Positions 8,308 through 18,500 of a DNA stretch of 64,000 nucleotides are shown piece after piece. Source of the stretch: UBA7985 sp002690455. GTDB taxonomy: Bacteria; Pseudomonadota; Alphaproteobacteria; UBA7985. Position 1 is the first letter of the stretch. Each line of letters starts with the position of its first letter. Below the pieces are notes generated by a model. It searched no databases. It saw only the letters and a program-made list of their open reading frames with translations, and was not told the DNA's origin. Both the position numbers and the translations under genes were made by a program. The stretch is taken from assembly GCA_965662775.1 (NCBI GenBank), contig CBFIIW010000016.1, positions 1 to 64,000 of the forward strand, read 5' to 3'.

Positions 8308-8778
8308 TCAGGCGTCTTCTGGCTTGACCAGCACCACAGTAGCGCCGTCGACATCGGCGATTTTGCCGTAACTCCCAACCTTGAAGCTCTCGTCAGACCG
8401 GGCTCGCCAGACCGTGTCGCCGACCCGGACCGATCCAGAGGCACCGGCGCGGATCGCCCGGTGAACCTCCACTACCTGCCCGACCATGGACGCACCACGG
8501 TCGTTAAGGTCACTGTCTTCGCTGCCGCTCAGAAAGCGTTTCCAGACATTGCGGCCAAGGATCAGCCCCACCAGTGATGACAGACCGAACAGCAGCAGGT
8601 TGACCCACGGCAGATCACCGGGGATCAGCCAGGCCAGCAGAGCCGTCAGCAGGGCACCGGCGCCGAACCACAGCATCATGGTCCCCGGCGCAAGCATTTC
8701 GATCACCAGCAGCACACAGCCGATGGCCAGCCAGAACCACGGGGCCGCCAGCAGGTCAGTCACAAGCGATAGTTCCAC
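8308..8778 (-). CDS. NfeD family membrane protein
   Basis: Short NfeD-type protein (156 aa) without the protease domain of long NfeD. Two or three transmembrane helices near the N-terminus (WLAIGCVLLVIEMLAPG, LLLFGLSSLVGLILG) are followed by a soluble OB-fold from about residue 95 (GQVVEVHRAIRAGASGSVRVGDTVWRA). Members act with SPFH proteins in membrane microdomains. The SPFH gene lies 5 bp upstream, so the two form an operon and the products probably interact. The start is a GTG. Confidence 0.88.
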   Translation of the reverse strand: MELSLVTDLLAAPWFWLAIGCVLLVIEMLAPGTMMLWFGAGALLTALLAWLIPGDLPWVNLLLFGLSSLVGLILGRNVWKRFLSGSEDSDLNDRGASMVGQVVEVHRAIRAGASGSVRVGDTVWRARSDESFKVGSYGKIADVDGATVVLVKPEDA

Positions 8779-8783
8779 GGCCC

Positions 8784-9731
8784 TTACTTCTCCTGCTGTT
8801 GCTCGAGCGCGGCCTTGGCCAGCTCGGTCACACCGCCGATGGCACCGATGACGTTGGAGGCTTCCAGCGGCATGAACACCAGTTTGTTGTTGCTCGATGT
8901 CGCCATTTCCTTCAGCGCGGTGATGTAGTTATTGGCGACGAAGTAGTTCACCGCCTGCAGATCACCGTCGGAGATGGCCTTGGACACCATTTCGGTGGCG
9001 CGGGCTTCAGCTTCGGCCTCACGCTCACGGGCTTCGGCGTCGCGGAAGGCGGCTTCACGCCGACCCTCGGCCTCGAGGATCAGCGACTGCTTTTCGCCCT
9101 CGGATTTGAGAATTTCAGCCGCCCGGAAGCCCTCGGCCTCGAGGATGTTGGCGCGCTTCTCGCGCTCAGCCTTCATCTGGCGGGCCATAGCGTCGACGAG
9201 ATCGCGCGGGGGGGTGATGTCCTTGATCTCCACGCGGGTGATCTTGACGCCCCATGGGTCAGAAGCGTCGTCGATGACGCGCATCAAGCTCTCGTTTATC
9301 TTGTCTCGGTTGGACAGGATTTCATCGAGATCCATGGAGCCGACCACGGTTCTGATGTTGGTCATGGTCAGGTTGACCACGGCGCGGGTCAGGTTGCGCA
9401 CCTGATAGGATGCGCGCGGGGTGTCAACGACCTGATAGAAGACCACGCCATCGACCGTCACCATGGCGTTGTCTTTGGAAATCACTTCCTGGCTGGGGAT
9501 GTCCAGAACCTGCTCCATGACGTTCATCTTGACCCCAATGCGGTCGAAAAACGGCACGATGATGTGCAGGCCGGGGTCGAGCAGGCGGGTGAACTTTCCG
9601 AAGCGTTCGACCGTCCATTCGTTCCCCTGTGGGATCGACTTGACGGCGCCGGTGACGATGAAGATCGCCACCAGGAACACAGCGACGATGGTGATCGAGC
9701 TGAAGTTCATGAAAAAACCAAAGATTTCCAA
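8784..9731 (-). CDS. SPFH/band 7 protein, QmcA/stomatin-like
   Basis: Membrane-anchored scaffold protein of the stomatin/QmcA type. It has one N-terminal transmembrane helix (ITIVAVFLVAIFIVTGAV), an SPFH domain (IPQGNEWTVERFGKFTRLLDPGLHIIVPF to about residue 180) and a long charged Ala/Glu/Arg coiled coil (REKRANILEAEGFRAAEIL onward) ending in a Gln-rich tail. The start is uncertain. I chose the TTG at 9731 because GAGGAG lies 7 nt before it; an ATG at 9710 (MNFSSI) has no good ribosome binding site, and the frame is open to 9761. It pairs with the NfeD gene, a classic two-gene unit. Confidence 0.88.
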   Translation of the reverse strand: MEIFGFFMNFSSITIVAVFLVAIFIVTGAVKSIPQGNEWTVERFGKFTRLLDPGLHIIVPFFDRIGVKMNVMEQVLDIPSQEVISKDNAMVTVDGVVFYQVVDTPRASYQVRNLTRAVVNLTMTNIRTVVGSMDLDEILSNRDKINESLMRVIDDASDPWGVKITRVEIKDITPPRDLVDAMARQMKAEREKRANILEAEGFRAAEILKSEGEKQSLILEAEGRREAAFRDAEAREREAEAEARATEMVSKAISDGDLQAVNYFVANNYITALKEMATSSNNKLVFMPLEASNVIGAIGGVTELAKAALEQQQEK

Positions 9732-9939
9732 TGTCTTACTCCTCAGGGGAATTGAGGGCACAGCCTATGCCAGCCCACGCATGCTTTAAAGGTTATATGC
9801 TGACGCAGAGCGGCCTTTGCAAGGTATGTCGTCGGTAGCAGGCAGGCTACCACGCTGCGGCCCTGCGCGCTTGTCAGCAGCCGGTCAGGGGGATACCTAA
9901 AAGCTACGACCCTTTATTCTGCCGCAAAAAGTCTCGCCC

Positions 9940-10479
9940 ATGACAGTTCTGGATATCCTGATCGCGCCGCACCCGACGCTCAAAGCCAAGGCCAAGCCGG
10001 TCGATACGATCGACGACGACCTGCGCCGGCTGCTCGATGACATGCTGGAAACCATGTATGACGCACCCGGGATCGGACTAGCTGCCAATCAGATCGGAGC
10101 CTTGCACCGTGTGTTGGTCATGGATTGCGGCTCACGCGATGAAGACGAAGTGCCGCGGCCGATGAAGATCGTCAACCCACAGATAACCGGTATTTCCGAG
10201 GAAATGAGCAGCTACGAAGAAGGCTGCCTCAGCATCCCAGAGCAATACGCTGACGTCGAGCGACCCGCGGTGGTTCAAGTAGCCTATCAGGACGAGACTG
10301 GCGCGCGGCACGAACGCATTTTCACTGGGCTGGAGGCGACCTGTATCCAGCACGAGATCGATCACCTCAACGGCATTTTGTTCGTTGACCATCTCAGCAA
10401 CCTCAAGCGCAACATGCTGATGAAAAAACTGCGCAAGCTGGTCAAGGAGCGTGAGGAAGACGCGGCTAAAGATGGTTGA
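9940..10479 (+). CDS. def: Peptide deformylase
   Basis: Removes the N-formyl group from new proteins; a metalloenzyme. The 179-aa protein carries all three motifs: GIGLAANQIG (about residues 45-54), EGCLSIPE (Cys metal ligand) and QHEIDHLNG (two His ligands and the catalytic Glu). It begins the cluster def-(unknown)-fmt-truA, pairing the enzyme that removes formyl groups with the one that adds them. Confidence 0.96.
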   Translation: MTVLDILIAPHPTLKAKAKPVDTIDDDLRRLLDDMLETMYDAPGIGLAANQIGALHRVLVMDCGSRDEDEVPRPMKIVNPQITGISEEMSSYEEGCLSIPEQYADVERPAVVQVAYQDETGARHERIFTGLEATCIQHEIDHLNGILFVDHLSNLKRNMLMKKLRKLVKEREEDAAKDG

Positions 10480-10960
10480 AGGGCCTGACCTGACCGGCGT
10501 GGGCGTGTCGTTGGACGCCCATTGGGCCATCGGCGCGTTGGAGGTGACGGACGCCTTCGGTCGTGTGGTGCCAATCACCCTTCGTTACAACACCGGTTTT
10601 CTCGATGCGGCCGTACGGGCCAGCGTTACCGACCGGGTGACTTTCTTCTGGCGTTTTGAAAATGACCCGCTTTTGGGTGCAGGCGGCCCGGACCAAGAAA
10701 TGGAAGCCAGCCTTGCCTATATGGAGGCTGCTATCACAGGGGCGATTCCCAGTGACGGCGGTTCTCTGGTCTCGGTTCGTCTGGGCAATGGCATGATCGA
10801 ATATGCCGTCGCCTTTTTCTCTGAAGCCGCCCACGAGAGCTTCGCCGAGGCCTTTGAGCCGCCCGAAGCCTTCTTTAACAAATTTGCCGCGCAGCAGTTT
10901 ACCCATGGCCACGAGTTCTGGCCCGAGTACCTGCCGCCGGGCTTTGAAACCAAGGGCTGA
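10472..10960 (+). CDS. Conserved-looking protein of unknown function in the def-fmt cluster
   Basis: I do not recognise a family. The ATG at 10472 overlaps the end of def by 8 bp, and the stop is 3 bp before fmt, so the gene is translationally embedded in the cluster. The 162-aa product is soluble, without signal or membrane segment. It is acidic, with N-terminal beta-like stretches (DLTGVGVSLDAHWAIGALEV, RVTFFWRFEND) and a C-terminal aromatic segment (AFFNKFAAQQFTHGHEFWPEYL). The His/Trp/Tyr-rich end might form a binding site, but nothing shows a catalytic motif. Codon use is like its neighbours, which supports a real gene. Confidence 0.75.
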   Translation: MVEGPDLTGVGVSLDAHWAIGALEVTDAFGRVVPITLRYNTGFLDAAVRASVTDRVTFFWRFENDPLLGAGGPDQEMEASLAYMEAAITGAIPSDGGSLVSVRLGNGMIEYAVAFFSEAAHESFAEAFEPPEAFFNKFAAQQFTHGHEFWPEYLPPGFETKG

Positions 10961-10963
10961 GCC

Positions 10964-11890
10964 GTGCGTGTGGTGTTCATGGGCACACCGGCCTTTGCGG
11001 TCGAAGCGCTGCGGTCGCTGATCGAGGTGCGTCACGACGTGGTCTGCGTTTACACTCAGCCGCCCCGCCCGGCACGACGCGGCCAGAAAGAGCAGCCCTC
11101 CCCGGTGCAGGCCTTCGCCGAGGCTGCAGGAATCCCAGTACGGACGCCTTTGAACTTCCGCGAGCAAGCCGACCGGGACGCCTTTGCCTCGCTGCAGGCC
11201 GACGTTGCAGTCGTGGTGGCCTATGGCCTGATTCTGCCCCAAACGGTGCTGGACGCACCCCGGCGCGGCTGTCTGAACATTCACGCCAGCCTGCTGCCGC
11301 GCTGGCGGGGGGCAGCGCCGATCCATCGAGCGATCGAGGCCGGAGATAGCGAAACCGGGGTTGGTATCATGCAGATGGAAGCCGGGCTGGATACGGGTCC
11401 GGTGCTGCTGGAAGACCGACTTAGCATCAGCCCGACCGAGACCACAGGCGCGCTGCATGACCGGCTGGCGGCCCTAGGCGGACGTTTGATTGTTCAGGCG
11501 TTGGAACGGCTTGGAAGCCTGCAACCGACATCGCAGGCTGAGACCGGCCAGAGCTATGCTGCCAAGATTGACAAGGCCGAGACCCGCATTCGCTGGGACG
11601 TTCCGGCGGACGTTGTGCGTCAGCGGATCAACGCCTTTTCGCCCTTTCCGGGCGCCTGGTTCGAGCGAGAGGGTGAGCGGGTCAAGGTGCTGCGTGCCGA
11701 CGTGGGCTTGGTCAAGGCTGCCCCTGATACGGTTCCGGGTACGGTGCTGGACGGTGTGGGTCTGCAGATTGTCTGTGGCGATGGGCAGGCCGTTTCGCTG
11801 CTGGAGTTGCAGCGCGCAGGCAAAACCCCCGCGAGCGCGGATGTCGTCTTGCGCGGTAACCCTATCCCTCCCGGAACGAGGCTCGATTGA
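10964..11890 (+). CDS. fmt: Methionyl-tRNA formyltransferase
   Basis: Formylates initiator Met-tRNA using 10-formyl-tetrahydrofolate. The 308-aa protein has the N-terminal formyltransferase fold (MRVVFMGTPAFAVEAL) and the folate/active-site motifs NIHASLLPRWRGAAPIHRAI (Asn-x-His) and GLDTGPVL, with the catalytic Asp. A C-terminal OB-like domain begins near residue 205 (TRIRWDVPADVVRQRINAFSPFPGAW). The start is a GTG 3 bp after the preceding stop, and the stop overlaps the start of truA. Confidence 0.96.
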   Translation: MRVVFMGTPAFAVEALRSLIEVRHDVVCVYTQPPRPARRGQKEQPSPVQAFAEAAGIPVRTPLNFREQADRDAFASLQADVAVVVAYGLILPQTVLDAPRRGCLNIHASLLPRWRGAAPIHRAIEAGDSETGVGIMQMEAGLDTGPVLLEDRLSISPTETTGALHDRLAALGGRLIVQALERLGSLQPTSQAETGQSYAAKIDKAETRIRWDVPADVVRQRINAFSPFPGAWFEREGERVKVLRADVGLVKAAPDTVPGTVLDGVGLQIVCGDGQAVSLLELQRAGKTPASADVVLRGNPIPPGTRLD

Positions 11891-12660
11891 TGCCCCGGTT
11901 CGCAATCCGACTGGAATACGACGGCACGCCCTACATGGGCTGGCAGTTTCAGCAGCATGGCCCTTCGGTACAAGGTGCGATCATCGACGCCTTCCGCGAA
12001 TTTACGGGAGAGACCCTGACCATCCATGCAAGTGGACGCACTGATGCGGGCGTGCACGCTTTAGGACAGGTTATCCACGTTGATGTCGATGGAGACCGCT
12101 TTGATGCTAACCGGATCCGAGAGGCCCTGAACGGCTGCCTCCGCCCGCATCCCATCGCGGCGCTGGACGTGATCGAAGTCGAAGCGGACTTTCATGCCCG
12201 CTTTGCCTGCACCGGCCGTGCCTATCGCTACATCATCGTAAATCGCCGCCCCGGGTTGGCGCTGGAGCGAAACCGCGCTTGGCTGGTTCGCTCTCCACTG
12301 AATACCGAGGCCATGGACCAAGCCGCTCAGGCGCTTGTCGGCCACCACGATTTTACCTCGTTCCGCGCGATCATCTGCCAGGCAAAAACGCCGATAAAGA
12401 CACTGGATCAGCTGCGCGTCTGGCGCACGGGGGAGCAGGTGATTGTCGAGACCGCTGCCCGGTCTTTCCTGCATAATCAGGTGCGGAATATGGTCGGCAC
12501 ACTGGTTGAGGTAGGCGCGGGCCGCAAGCCGGTGGACTGGGTCGCTGAAGTACTGGAGGCTCGCGATCGGCAGGCTGGCGGTCCCAAGGCCCCTGCCTGT
12601 GGGCTCTACTTCGTGCGAGCGAATTATCCGGCGAAGTACCGCTGGACCAGCGACGCATAG
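11890..12660 (+). CDS. truA: tRNA pseudouridine(38-40) synthase TruA
   Basis: Makes pseudouridine at positions 38-40 of the tRNA anticodon arm. Motifs seen: RLEYDGTPYMGWQ near the N-terminus, the catalytic block ASGRTDAGVHALGQV (Asp) at about residues 46-60, and RSFLHNQVRNMVGTL near the C-terminus. The 256-aa length is normal. The start ATG overlaps the fmt stop (TGATG). The 3' end overlaps the convergent dapE by 37 bp, so the two coding ends are read on both strands. Confidence 0.96.
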   Translation: MPRFAIRLEYDGTPYMGWQFQQHGPSVQGAIIDAFREFTGETLTIHASGRTDAGVHALGQVIHVDVDGDRFDANRIREALNGCLRPHPIAALDVIEVEADFHARFACTGRAYRYIIVNRRPGLALERNRAWLVRSPLNTEAMDQAAQALVGHHDFTSFRAIICQAKTPIKTLDQLRVWRTGEQVIVETAARSFLHNQVRNMVGTLVEVGAGRKPVDWVAEVLEARDRQAGGPKAPACGLYFVRANYPAKYRWTSDA

Positions 12661-13790
12661 ATCGCAGTCAGGTCATCGATATCCTTTAGGGCGACACGCT
12701 CGTCGATCTTGTGCATGGTCTGTCCGACCAGCCCAAACTCGGCGACGGGGCAGATATCTTTGATGAAACGCGCATCCGAAGTGCCGCCTGCCGTTGAAAG
12801 AGTGGGCCGGCGTCCAGTATGCGACTCAACCACGTCTGCAATCAGTGCGCCAAAGGCTTCAGGCGGGTAAATGAAGCTCTCCCCAGACACGCGATATCGG
12901 ACGGAGACATGCTGGCGCTGCGGGGCAACGAGGTCGTTGATCCAGCGCTGTAAGCTGTCACTGCTGTGGCTGTCATTGAAGCGAATGTTGACCGTCGCGG
13001 TAGCCTTCGCGGGAATGAGATTATCGGCGGGGTTCCCGACATCGAAACTCACAACCTGAGCCGACGAGGCCTGAAAATGAGCGGTGCCGGCGTCCAGCGG
13101 CTCGGCGGTCAGCGCACTGAGCACGGCTAGGAGCGGGTGAACCGGATTATCGGCGAGGTGGGGGTATGCGACGTGGCCCTGCGTGCCCGTGCTTTCAAAA
13201 TAAGCGGTGATCGAGCCGCGGCGGCCAATTTTAATGGCGTCACCCAGTGTTTCAGGATTGGTCGGCTCGCCGACGATACAAACGTCCGGGCGTTCGCCAG
13301 CATCCTGCATCCAGTCGAGTAGCGCGCGGGTGCCGTCAGTGGCAGGGCCTTCTTCATCACCCGTGATGATTAGAGAGATAGCATCGCCTTCTGCCAGCGT
13401 TCCGAGTACCGCTTCGACCGCCCCCATGAAGCAGGCCACGCCAGATTTCATATCGACCGCGCCGCGACCATAAAGCTGCCCGTCGACGATGTTCGCCCCG
13501 AAGGGCGGATGGCGCCACGCGGCTTCATCTCCCGGCGGCACAACGTCCGTGTGACCCGCGAAGGCAAAGTGACGGCCGTTCGATGCCCCACGCGGGCCGA
13601 ATTTAACGAACAGGTTTGGCACCCCATTGCGGTCGACTCGTTCTGCACAGCCACCAAGCCCTTCGGCCCACTGCGCGATGTAGGTCAGCGCGCCCCCTTC
13701 CGTTGGGGTAACGGAGGGGCAGCGAATCAGGGCCTGCGCGTGCTGGACCGACGCAGACACTGCGGTCGAAGGTTTAACGTTTGCAGCCAT
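12624..13790 (-). CDS. dapE: Succinyl-diaminopimelate desuccinylase
   Basis: Zinc peptidase-like enzyme of lysine and meso-DAP synthesis that removes succinate from N-succinyl-LL-DAP. The 388-aa protein shows the M20 family metal sites: AGHTDVVPPGD (His and catalytic Asp), DMKSGVACFMGAVEA (bridging Asp) and TGDEEGPATDGT (catalytic Glu pair), then GEPT and the dimerisation domain. The ending GQTMHKIDERV supplies the last His ligand. It is 8 bp downstream of dapD; the two form a lysine-pathway operon with the succinylase acting first. Confidence 0.95.
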   Translation of the reverse strand: MAANVKPSTAVSASVQHAQALIRCPSVTPTEGGALTYIAQWAEGLGGCAERVDRNGVPNLFVKFGPRGASNGRHFAFAGHTDVVPPGDEAAWRHPPFGANIVDGQLYGRGAVDMKSGVACFMGAVEAVLGTLAEGDAISLIITGDEEGPATDGTRALLDWMQDAGERPDVCIVGEPTNPETLGDAIKIGRRGSITAYFESTGTQGHVAYPHLADNPVHPLLAVLSALTAEPLDAGTAHFQASSAQVVSFDVGNPADNLIPAKATATVNIRFNDSHSSDSLQRWINDLVAPQRQHVSVRYRVSGESFIYPPEAFGALIADVVESHTGRRPTLSTAGGTSDARFIKDICPVAEFGLVGQTMHKIDERVALKDIDDLTAIYASLVQRYFAG

Positions 13791-13798
13791 GGCTCGGG

Positions 13799-14632
13799 TT
13801 AGTCCCGCAGCAGTTCGTTGATGCTGGTCTTCGATCGTGTGCGCTCGTCCACGCGTTTAACGATTACAGCGCAGTAGAGCGAAGGGCCGTCACTGGACTT
13901 GGGCGGCATAGTCCCTGAGACCACGACGGAATAAGCCGGGACTCGTCCCATATGGATTTCACCGGTGGCGCGGTCGACAATCTTAGTCGAGGCGCCGAGG
14001 TACACGCCCATGGACAGCACGGAGCCTTCTTCGACCACCACACCCTCAGCGACTTCCGCTCGCGCGCCGATGAAGCAGTTGTCTTCGATGATAACCGGGC
14101 CGGCTTGCAGCGGTTCAAGAACACCACCGATCCCGGCGCCGCCAGAGATATGGCAGTTCTTGCCAATCTGCGCGCAAGAGCCGACCGTCGCCCAGGTGTC
14201 GATCATGGTGCTTTCATCAACGTAGGCACCGAGATTGACGAAGGACGGCATCAGCACGACACCCTTGGCAATATGGGCCGAGTGGCGCACGACCGAACCG
14301 GGAACCGCGCGGAAGCCTGCTTCGCGGAAGCGCTCTGCCCCCCAGCCGTCAGTCTTTAGCCGAACTTTGTCCCAGCCCGGCGCACCTGCACAAGCGCCGT
14401 CCATCACTGCCATGTCATTGAGACGGAAGCCCAGAAGAACGGCCTTCTTGGCCCACTGATTCACCTGCCACTGACCTAAGCCCTCACGCTCGGCGACACG
14501 CAAGCTGCCATTATCGAGGGCTTCGAGCGTCGCATTAACGGCGTCGCGGATTTCGCCCTGGGTATCGACGCCGACGTTATCGCGGTCGTCGAAGGCGGCT
14601 TCGATCAGGCTTTCAAGGCGGGCGAGGTTCAT
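13799..14632 (-). CDS. dapD: Tetrahydrodipicolinate N-succinyltransferase
   Basis: Transfers succinyl from succinyl-CoA to tetrahydrodipicolinate, opening the succinylase route to lysine and DAP. The 277-aa length is standard. The protein has a helical N-terminal domain, then a left-handed beta-helix made of hexapeptide-type repeats from about residue 110 (VVLMPSFVNLGAYVDESTMI, CHISGGAGIGGVLEP, VIIEDNCFIGARAEV). The C-terminus ends TSINELLRD, typical for the family. It lies immediately upstream of dapE. Confidence 0.96.
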   Translation of the reverse strand: MNLARLESLIEAAFDDRDNVGVDTQGEIRDAVNATLEALDNGSLRVAEREGLGQWQVNQWAKKAVLLGFRLNDMAVMDGACAGAPGWDKVRLKTDGWGAERFREAGFRAVPGSVVRHSAHIAKGVVLMPSFVNLGAYVDESTMIDTWATVGSCAQIGKNCHISGGAGIGGVLEPLQAGPVIIEDNCFIGARAEVAEGVVVEEGSVLSMGVYLGASTKIVDRATGEIHMGRVPAYSVVVSGTMPPKSSDGPSLYCAVIVKRVDERTRSKTSINELLRD

Positions 14633-14684
14633 GGCAAGCTCCTTCTTGTGGCGATTTCCGCGCTGATGCGCAGGCTGCTGAGGG

Positions 14685-15359
14685 TCATAGGGTGTTCAGC
14701 ACCGTTTCGGTCAGAAAATCCGACAGGTCCACTACCGAATGGTCAATGAAGCCATCTCCATCCTCCAGACCCATTTTCCCCCAGTCCGTATCCGAGAGGA
14801 CATGGACGGTCTTCATGCCAACATCTTTCGCCGTTCGCAGGTTGCGTGGGCTGTCTTCGAAGAAAATCGACCGGTGCGGGTCGACACCATGGACCTCAAA
14901 GAAGATCTCGAAGGCGACAGGGCGCGGCTTGGGTTTGAAGTCGATGGTGCGAATATCAGCGATCGCCTCGAAGCTGCCTGGTGGGAAGCCGAGTTGGTCA
15001 AGGCAGGCAAGAGCGTGCTCGCGGAAACCGTTGGTAAAGACCAGCACCCGGCCGGGCAGCCGGGCAATGGCATCGACCAGCGCCGGATTGCGCGGGATAC
15101 GGCTATAGTCGACTTGCATGAGGAATCGGGCATAAGCATCGACCTCAATCCCGTGTTCGGCGACCAGTCCAGATAGCGTTGTGCCGTATTCCAGAAACAG
15201 CCGCCTCTGCTCCAGCTTGGCTTCAGCCAGCGGCAGATCAAAGGCCTCTGCGACATAGAGGCCCATGCGCTCGGCCACCTGTGGGAAGAAGTTGGAACTG
15301 GCCGGATAGAGGGTGTCGTCGAGGTCAAAGACCCAAGTATCGATTTTGGAAAAGGACAT
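14685..15359 (-). CDS. HAD-family pyrimidine 5'-nucleotidase-like phosphatase
   Basis: HAD phosphatase of 224 aa from the start MSFSKIDTWVFDLDD. Motif I is DLDDTL (nucleophile Asp and acid Asp), motif II VFTNG, the motif III lysine is in the PKPRPVAFE region, and motif IV EDSPRN. This subgroup resembles the Sdt1/PpnN-linked pyrimidine 5'-nucleotidases, with a small helical cap after motif I (ASSNFFPQVAERMGLYVAEAF). The substrate is inferred from family only. It lies upstream of dapD on the same strand, 52 bp away, so co-transcription is possible. Divergent from the histidine kinase. Confidence 0.85.
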   Translation of the reverse strand: MSFSKIDTWVFDLDDTLYPASSNFFPQVAERMGLYVAEAFDLPLAEAKLEQRRLFLEYGTTLSGLVAEHGIEVDAYARFLMQVDYSRIPRNPALVDAIARLPGRVLVFTNGFREHALACLDQLGFPPGSFEAIADIRTIDFKPKPRPVAFEIFFEVHGVDPHRSIFFEDSPRNLRTAKDVGMKTVHVLSDTDWGKMGLEDGDGFIDHSVVDLSDFLTETVLNTL

Positions 15360-15513
15360 GTTGTCCGCCTTGTCGCGCTGTTGCACCGGGACTCTACGGC
15401 GCTGATCGGAATTGCCAAGGCCGGTCAGCATTATTTTTGAATCCGTAAAGCGAGAATTTTTGTCGCCGGATTCAGGTAAATGCTTTAGATTATGCGACTA
15501 TCGTTCGCGGGAG

Positions 15514-18500
15514 ATGGATTTGAGTGAGTCGCGCTTTGATAATTCGCTCGGTTTCTGGAGTGGTTGGCAGCGCTATGCCTTGGCGCTGGGCGCACTGATC
15601 TTTCTGTTTGCGCTGCTGTTCTGGGCTTTTGCTGAACTCAATCGCCACAACAAGGATATCCAGACTGGGGGCAACAATTCGCCGTTTTGGCGGATCGGCG
15701 AAGTTGAAACTGCGCTGCTGCGTTACATCAACGCCGTCGATCTGTACCGCTCGTTGGACCCGGACAGCTCCCCGGTTGCCGTTGTGGATTCCTATGAAGT
15801 CCTTCTCAGTCGTGTAGCGCTGTTTCAGAAGCCGGATACGATGCGCGCTATTGCTGAGATTGATGGCGTCACCATTTCGCTCACCGCGCTCCATGGAGAG
15901 CTGATCAGTCTGCAGCCGCAGATGGAACTGTTGACCGAAAACGGCCTGACTGGAGGACAGCTCAAAGCCATCCGTGAGACGATGAATGGCTATGCTTGGG
16001 AGTTCAGCGGCTATCCGCGCGAGGCCATGCAGGTGCAGGAGGGCCTGATCGCCGGGGTGCAGCGGAAGGTGCGAAATACCTACAACCTGCTCGCCGTGAT
16101 CTTCCTCTTCATTGTTGGCACTGGCGGCATCATTGCTTTTTTCGTGTTTCGAGAGCGCAGTTTGGCGATCGAGACACAGAACTATCTGGCGACCGCAATC
16201 GAGACCATGCCTGACGCCTTCGCCCTGTATGATGCCGAAGATCAACTGGTGCTCTCCAACCAGCGCTTTCGCCAGAACCACGGCCTGAGTGTCGAAGATG
16301 CGCAGGCGAGTCCGAGTTTCGGCGATCTGTTGGAACGGGATCTCGATGCACAGCGCTTTCCCGCAGCTGGCGAAAACCCGCGCGCCTGGCTGAACAAGCG
16401 CATCAATCGCCACAACCATCCGTCAGCCCCGTTCGAAGAGCCATTTACGAAGGATCGATGGCTTCAGATTGCTGAGCGTCGCACCCGTCGGGGTGAGGTG
16501 GTCTCCATTGCGACGGACATCACCCAGCTCAAGCACCGGGAGTTGGAACTCGCGAGATCCAGCCTGCGCCTACAGCAGCTTGCCGAAGCGTCCTTCGACG
16601 GTATCGTGGTGGTCGAGGATGAAAAGATCACGCGCTTCAACGACCACGTTGGCGATATTTTTGGCTGGAAGGCTACGGAGTTGCACGGCAAGCCGGTCGA
16701 TATTCTGTTCGCCCCTGGCACCGACGCACTCTGGCAGCGGGCAAAGGATCAGGTAGCCCTTCGCTCCCGCGAGACGCTGGCACAGCACCGCGAGGGCCAC
16801 CTGTTCAATGTCGAGCTGTCATCGCGCCGCATCACCTACGACGATGGCCGTCTGGAAGTCGTATACTCCATTCGTGACATCACTGAGCGCAAGCAGGCGG
16901 AAGATGAGTTGCGTGCAGCAAAGGACGCCGCCGAGGCCGGTTCCCGGGCCAAGTCCGACTTCCTCGCTATGATGAGCCATGAAATCCGCACACCGATGAA
17001 CGCGATCATGGGCATGACCACCATGCTGATGAAGTCCAATCTAGACGACCAGCAAAGGGCCTATGCGACCACGGCACAGGACTCGGCTGAGGGTCTGCTG
17101 GTCATTCTCAACGACCTGCTCGACCTCTCTAAGCTCGAAGCCGGAAAATTTAGTCTTGAGATGGCCGACTTCGACCTGCCTGACCTGGCAAACGGAGTGA
17201 TGGACCTGCTGGCACCGCACGCCAGTGAGAAGAAGCTCAAGGTTGAGGGCGATTGGCAGGGATTAGACCAGCGCCGGGTCAAAGGGGATCCGACCCGGGT
17301 TCGTCAAATTCTGCTCAACCTGCTTGGCAACGCGGTCAAGTTCACCGAGGCTGGCAGCGTAACCATGCGCATTAGTCAGGAGCCGCCCACGCCAGCAGGC
17401 CGGATCGGTACCTTCATCGAGGTGATCGACACTGGTATCGGGATCAGTCGAGAGCAGCAGCAGCGGCTGTTCAGTCCCTTCACACAGGCTGATGCAACTG
17501 TCAGCCGCCGGTTCGGCGGGACCGGGCTGGGGTTGGCCATCTGCCGCCGTTTGGTGGAGGCAATGGGCGGAGAGATCGGTGTGTCATCGGAAGTCGGCAG
17601 GGGTTCGACGTTCTGGTTTCGGCTTGAATTCAATGCGACAGCCGGCGTGCCAGCCTTAGACGCTGAGGGCGTGGTCGATCTTGGAACTGACCAGATGTCT
17701 GAACAGGTGCCAGTCGCTGCGTCACCGGCTGCATCTGTGGCTGGCGAAGCGGCTGCAGCAGGGGAATATCGCATCCTTCTGGTCGAAGACAGCCCTACCA
17801 ACCGCGCGGTTGTCGAAGCCTTCCTCCAAGATCTTCCGGTCCGGCTGGACATGGCGGAGAATGGCCAAGAAGGCGTGGAGAAAGCTGCAGCGCGTGTGTA
17901 CGACTTGGTATTGATGGACATGGCCATGCCCGTTATAGACGGGCTGACCGCAACCCGGCAGATCCGAAAGCTGGCGGGCCTTTACGGCAAAGTGCCGATC
18001 GTCGCTCTGACGGCTAATGCAATGGCCAGCGACCGGGAAGCGTGCCTTGCCGCCGGGATGAACGATTATCTCTCTAAACCGCTCAGTCTTTCTGGCCTGG
18101 TCGACAGCGTACGCCGCTGGCTCGCGTTGGAGGAGCCAGGGGTATCCACGACGGACTGTATGAATGAGAATGGCCGGACGGCATCTGAAACGGTAAAGGC
18201 CGCCGCAGCTCAGGCAGGGGCTAAGGTTCCAGCCGACGCCGATGGAGAGTCAGAAATCCCGATGGAAGCCAGTCGGCCTGCTGACGACGTGGGCTATGAT
18301 TTGGAGATCCGGGCCAAGGCCGAACGCGCAATCGCGGCCAGTCCGGCCGCCGACACCGGCAGCGGTGCGGCGACCCGCGTTACCAATCTGCTGGATGCAT
18401 CCGTTTTGGCGCAATTGCAGACCGACACCGGCGAAGATGTCTTGAAAATGCTGGTGACAGCATTTCTTGAGGAGCTGGAAGGCCGCCTGACAACCGTTCA

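Noticed and set aside
10466..11458. 330-codon frame opposite fmt
   Set aside because: Antisense to fmt and the unknown gene; composition is that of a shadow frame.
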